The notes beneath the pieces are model-generated. The model saw only the letters and a list, made by a program, of their open reading frames with translations, was not told the DNA's origin and made no database searches. A stretch of 8,294 bases of DNA, taken from NCBI GenBank assembly GCA_947304695.1, contig CAMZBS010000084.1, positions 1-8,294 of the forward strand. Reading direction: 5' to 3'. The DNA comes from an uncultured Prevotella sp. (lineage in GTDB: Bacteria > Bacteroidota > Bacteroidia > Bacteroidales > Bacteroidaceae). This document shows positions 5,854-8,294 of the stretch, one piece after another; the stretch's first letter is position 1; each line of letters begins with the position of its first letter. Made by a program: the position numbers and the translations under genes.

Positions 5854-6282
5854 ATGACAATCAATCAGCTTTCCATTTTCATTGAGAACCGTTCGGGCAC
5901 TCTCATCAAGGTGCTCAATGTACTGAAAGAGGCCAAGATCCAGATCGTTGCCTCGACCATTGCCGACACGGCAGAGTATGGCATCTACCGCCTTATCTGC
6001 TCGGAACCGCTCCGGGCCTATGAGGAACTGAAGAAGGGTGGAGTGGCCGTGGCACTGAGTGACGTGTTTGCCATTGAGCTCGACGACGAGCCTGGCCGTG
6101 CTGCCGATGCCATCCAGTCTTTCAGCAATGCCGGCATCAGCATTGCCTACCTGTACTCCTTCATCCTGGGAGGCAAGGGCATCCTGATCTTCCGCACTGA
6201 CAATGCCGAAGAGGCAGAACAGGTCATTAAGAAGAGTGGCCTGAAGTCAATCTCTGAAGAAAACCTGGCAGCCATTGCCTAA
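5854..6282 (+). CDS. Protein with two tandem ACT domains
   Basis: A 142-residue protein made almost wholly of two ACT domains, about residues 3-68 and 70-138. ACT domains are beta-alpha-beta-beta-alpha-beta folds that bind amino acids at domain interfaces. The first contains the loop ENRSGTL (11-17), with the conserved Gly at 15, followed by helix IKVLNVLKEAKI; the second has DDEPGRAADAI with G81. No catalytic or DNA-binding domain is attached, so it is probably a stand-alone ligand sensor. Such proteins are often encoded next to phenylacetate-CoA ligase and indolepyruvate oxidoreductase genes in anaerobes, so sensing an aromatic or branched-chain amino acid is a reasonable inference. It lies 172 nt after the second paaK gene, separated by a structured repeat, with no clear promoter of its own. 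A strong terminator follows it and closes the group. Confidence 0.85.
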   Translation: MTINQLSIFIENRSGTLIKVLNVLKEAKIQIVASTIADTAEYGIYRLICSEPLRAYEELKKGGVAVALSDVFAIELDDEPGRAADAIQSFSNAGISIAYLYSFILGGKGILIFRTDNAEEAEQVIKKSGLKSISEENLAAIA

Positions 6283-6301
6283 AGCCGGACGCTTAGTTTC
6301 G

Positions 6302-6344
6302 GGCACGGGTTCTTGCGTTTCAAGAGTCCGTGCCTGTTTTTTTT
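6302..6344 (+). terminator. Strong Rho-independent terminator after the ACT gene
   Basis: GGCACGG (6302-6308) pairs with CCGTGCC (6328-6334), extended through two G-U wobbles to TCTTG/CAAGA (6311-6315 with 6321-6325), giving a 14-bp stem with a 5-nt loop. Eight Ts follow (6337-6344). It ends the paaK-paaK-ACT transcript and insulates the type IX secretion genes. Confidence 0.9.
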
Positions 6345-6410
6345 ATGGATGATTGGTGTAAAAAACGTCTTTGCAATGCAATAAACCGTGTACGCGACCG
6401 TTATAATGTT

Positions 6411-7349
6411 GTGTTAAGGCGAAATCTGTGGATATTGGCCCTGTTGTTCCTGCCCTTCGTAGAGGCGGCAGCACAGTATGACCCATCGTTCAGTCACTAC
6501 TGGGCGATGGAAACGTCGTTTAATCCCGCTGCGGTGGGAAAACAGGACAAACTGAACTTCGTTGGAGCCTACAACATGACGCTTACAGGCTTCGAACACA
6601 ACCCACGTACCATGTTCTTCTCGGTCGACGTACCCTTTGCATTCCTGAACAGCTACCACGGTGCGGGTGTCAGGGTGATCAACGACCAGATCGGCCTGTT
6701 CTCCCACAACACCGTGTCACTGCAGTACGCCTATAGGCCCAAACTGCTGGGCGGACGACTCCACGTTGGTGTGCAGGGCTCGTTGCTGGGCGAGAATTTC
6801 AACGGTTCGAAGCTAGAGGTAATCGACCAAAACGACCCCGCTTTCTCCACATCAGACATTACGGGATCGGGCTTCGACCTGAGTGCGGGCCTCTACTACA
6901 TGCGGCGCAACTGGTATGTTGGTGCATCGGTGCAGCACCTGCTGAATCCCACCGTGGAAATAGGCGAAACCAACGAGCTGGAGATAGCGCGTACATATTA
7001 TTTTACTGCCGGAGGCAATATTCAGCTCAGAAACCCGTTTTTATCTGTGCAGCCGTCTGTCTTGGGACGTAGCGACGGAGTGGGTTACAGAGCCGACATC
7101 ACAGGACGCCTGAAGTACACCCATGACAACAAAATGATGTATGTCGGACTGGGTTACAGCCCTACCAACTCGGTGACGGTGTTCCTTGGCGGATTGTTCC
7201 ACGGAGTGACCCTGGGCTACAGCTATGAAGCCTATACCAACGGTGTCAGCCTGGGCAACGGCTCCCACGAACTGTTGGTGGGCTATCAGATGGATATGAA
7301 CATCTTCAAGAAAGGACGAAACAAGCATCAAAGTGTAAGAATATTATAA
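6411..7349 (+). CDS. porP: Type IX secretion system membrane protein, PorP/SprF family
   Basis: Outer-membrane beta-barrel protein of the PorP/SprF family, 312 residues from the chosen start. In the type IX secretion/gliding machinery it is linked to the PorK-PorN ring complex and to retention of secreted proteins at the surface. Residues 1-21 are a signal peptide (RR, then LWILALLFLPF, then AAA before Q22). The mature start QYDPSFSHYW, NPAAVG (38-43), NDQIGLFS (91-98) and C-terminal GSHELLVGY (284-292) are family hallmarks; the rest is alternating beta-strand sequence. Start choice: the frame is open back to GTG 6330, which lies inside the terminator stem, and ATG 6345 directly abuts the T-tract. 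GTG 6411 gives a textbook signal peptide, whereas ATG 6345 would add 22 residues in front of it. ATG 6345 remains possible. The promoter is not clear. The next gene follows after 10 nt. Confidence 0.88.
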   Translation: MLRRNLWILALLFLPFVEAAAQYDPSFSHYWAMETSFNPAAVGKQDKLNFVGAYNMTLTGFEHNPRTMFFSVDVPFAFLNSYHGAGVRVINDQIGLFSHNTVSLQYAYRPKLLGGRLHVGVQGSLLGENFNGSKLEVIDQNDPAFSTSDITGSGFDLSAGLYYMRRNWYVGASVQHLLNPTVEIGETNELEIARTYYFTAGGNIQLRNPFLSVQPSVLGRSDGVGYRADITGRLKYTHDNKMMYVGLGYSPTNSVTVFLGGLFHGVTLGYSYEAYTNGVSLGNGSHELLVGYQMDMNIFKKGRNKHQSVRIL

Positions 7350-7359
7350 TATTGCTATA

Positions 7360-8294
7360 ATGAAAAGAAACGTAATCATAGGACTTTGCCTCATGGCTCT
7401 GCTCACCATGACGAGCTGCTTCGGAGGCAAGTCGGCAATGGCGGACGGCGGCGAACTGACAGGTGCCGGCGGTCGCGCGTTTTCAGAACCAGCCCCCTAC
7501 GGCATGGTGCTTATCAAGCGTGGACACCTGCGTATGGGCCTTGAGAACCCAGATTCGCTTTGGGGACGACAGACTCCAGTGAGAGACATTTCAATAGAGG
7601 GATTCTGGATGGACGATACGGAGATTACCAACTCCGAGTATCGTCAGTTTGTCAACTGGGTGCGCGACTCCATCATCCGTGAGCGTCTGGCCGATCCAAA
7701 CTACGGTGGCGACGAGACCTACAAGATTGAGGAAGACAAGAACGGCGATCCCGTCAAGCCACACCTGAACTGGAAAAAGTCACTGCCCCGCAAGCCGAGC
7801 GAAGACGAGCTGCGTGCATTGGAAAGCGTCTATACGACCAACCCCGTCACGGGTGAGCGCATGCTTGATGCCAGTCAGATGAACTTCCGATATGAAGTCT
7901 ATGACTATACGGAGGCTGCCCTGCGCCGCAACCGTCTGAATCCTGAAGAGCGCAACCTGAACACCGACTTCAAGGTCAATCCAGACGAACAGGTCATGAT
8001 CTCCAAGGACACGGCCTACATCGACGATGAGGGACGCATTGTGCGCGAGACCATCAACCGTCCGCTCAGCGGCCCGTGGGACTTCCTTAACACGTACATT
8101 ATTAATATATATCCCGACACGACCTGTTGGGTGAACGATTTTCCCAATGCAGACAATGAGGTGTATATGCGCAATTACTTCTCGAATCCTGCCTACAACG
8201 AATATCCCTGCGTGGGTGTCACATGGGAGCAGGCCAATGCCTTCTGCGCCTGGCGCACCGACTACCTTCTCAAGGGCCAGGGACAGTCTGCACG
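7360..8294 (+). CDS. porK: Type IX secretion system lipoprotein PorK/GldK (partial, 3' end outside)
   Basis: The first 311 codons of an outer-membrane lipoprotein that forms the periplasmic ring with PorN/GldN. The N-terminus is a lipoprotein signal (KRN, then hydrophobic residues 5-17, then TSC with the lipid-bearing Cys at 20). A sulfatase-modifying-factor (formylglycine-generating enzyme-like) domain begins near residue 47 with YGMVLIKRGHLRMGL and EGFWMDDTEITNSEYRQF (80-97). A long charged insertion (about 105-260) follows, then YPCVGVTWEQANAFCAWR (282-299), the second core block. The arrangement matches GldK/PorK, which is about 460-490 residues in the family, so roughly a third is missing. 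It starts at ATG 7360, 10 nt after porP, consistent with the usual porP-porK-porL-porM-porN order. The fold is used structurally; enzymatic activity is not expected, and the region that would hold the active-site Cys is outside the window. Confidence 0.9.
   Translation, partial: MKRNVIIGLCLMALLTMTSCFGGKSAMADGGELTGAGGRAFSEPAPYGMVLIKRGHLRMGLENPDSLWGRQTPVRDISIEGFWMDDTEITNSEYRQFVNWVRDSIIRERLADPNYGGDETYKIEEDKNGDPVKPHLNWKKSLPRKPSEDELRALESVYTTNPVTGERMLDASQMNFRYEVYDYTEAALRRNRLNPEERNLNTDFKVNPDEQVMISKDTAYIDDEGRIVRETINRPLSGPWDFLNTYIINIYPDTTCWVNDFPNADNEVYMRNYFSNPAYNEYPCVGVTWEQANAFCAWRTDYLLKGQGQSA

Overview
The window looks like a chromosomal segment of a Bacteroidales bacterium, most likely Prevotella or a close relative. 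The evidence is PorP/SprF and PorK/GldK genes of the type IX secretion system (known only from Bacteroidota), promoters that fit the Bacteroidetes -33 TTTG / -7 TAnnTTTG consensus, weak Shine-Dalgarno sites, and GC-rich core genes next to an AT-rich left flank.

Left edge (1 to about 700). This AT-rich stretch does not resemble the rest of the window. Two overlapping minus-strand genes lie here: a 63-residue basic NUMOD3-like protein, and the N-terminal 63 residues of a protein that resembles replication initiators of small phages or plasmids (tentative). Upstream of them are a strong hairpin, a second inverted repeat and a short coding-like stretch with no start. This is most simply one end of an integrated small mobile element or its remnant.

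Centre (708 to 6344). A fused alpha-beta ADP-forming acyl-CoA synthetase on the minus strand is divergent from two tandem phenylacetate-CoA ligase genes (paaK type) on the plus strand. A protein with two ACT domains follows, after a structured repeat, and a strong terminator closes the group. Together the set suggests interconversion of aryl or branched acids and their CoA thioesters coupled to ATP, as in fermentation of aromatic amino acids, with the ACT protein as a possible amino-acid sensor. That pathway role is inference. The divergent intergenic region holds a clean promoter for each direction and, between them, four imperfect 22-bp repeats with palindromic cores. This is the most notable regulatory structure in the window.

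Right part (6345 to 8294). The beginning of a type IX secretion operon: porP (outer-membrane barrel) followed 10 nt later by porK/gldK (lipoprotein), which runs off the window.

I found no clear evidence for a wholly new system. The best leads are the operator array, the ACD/PaaK/PaaK/ACT gene set and the truncated element at the left edge.
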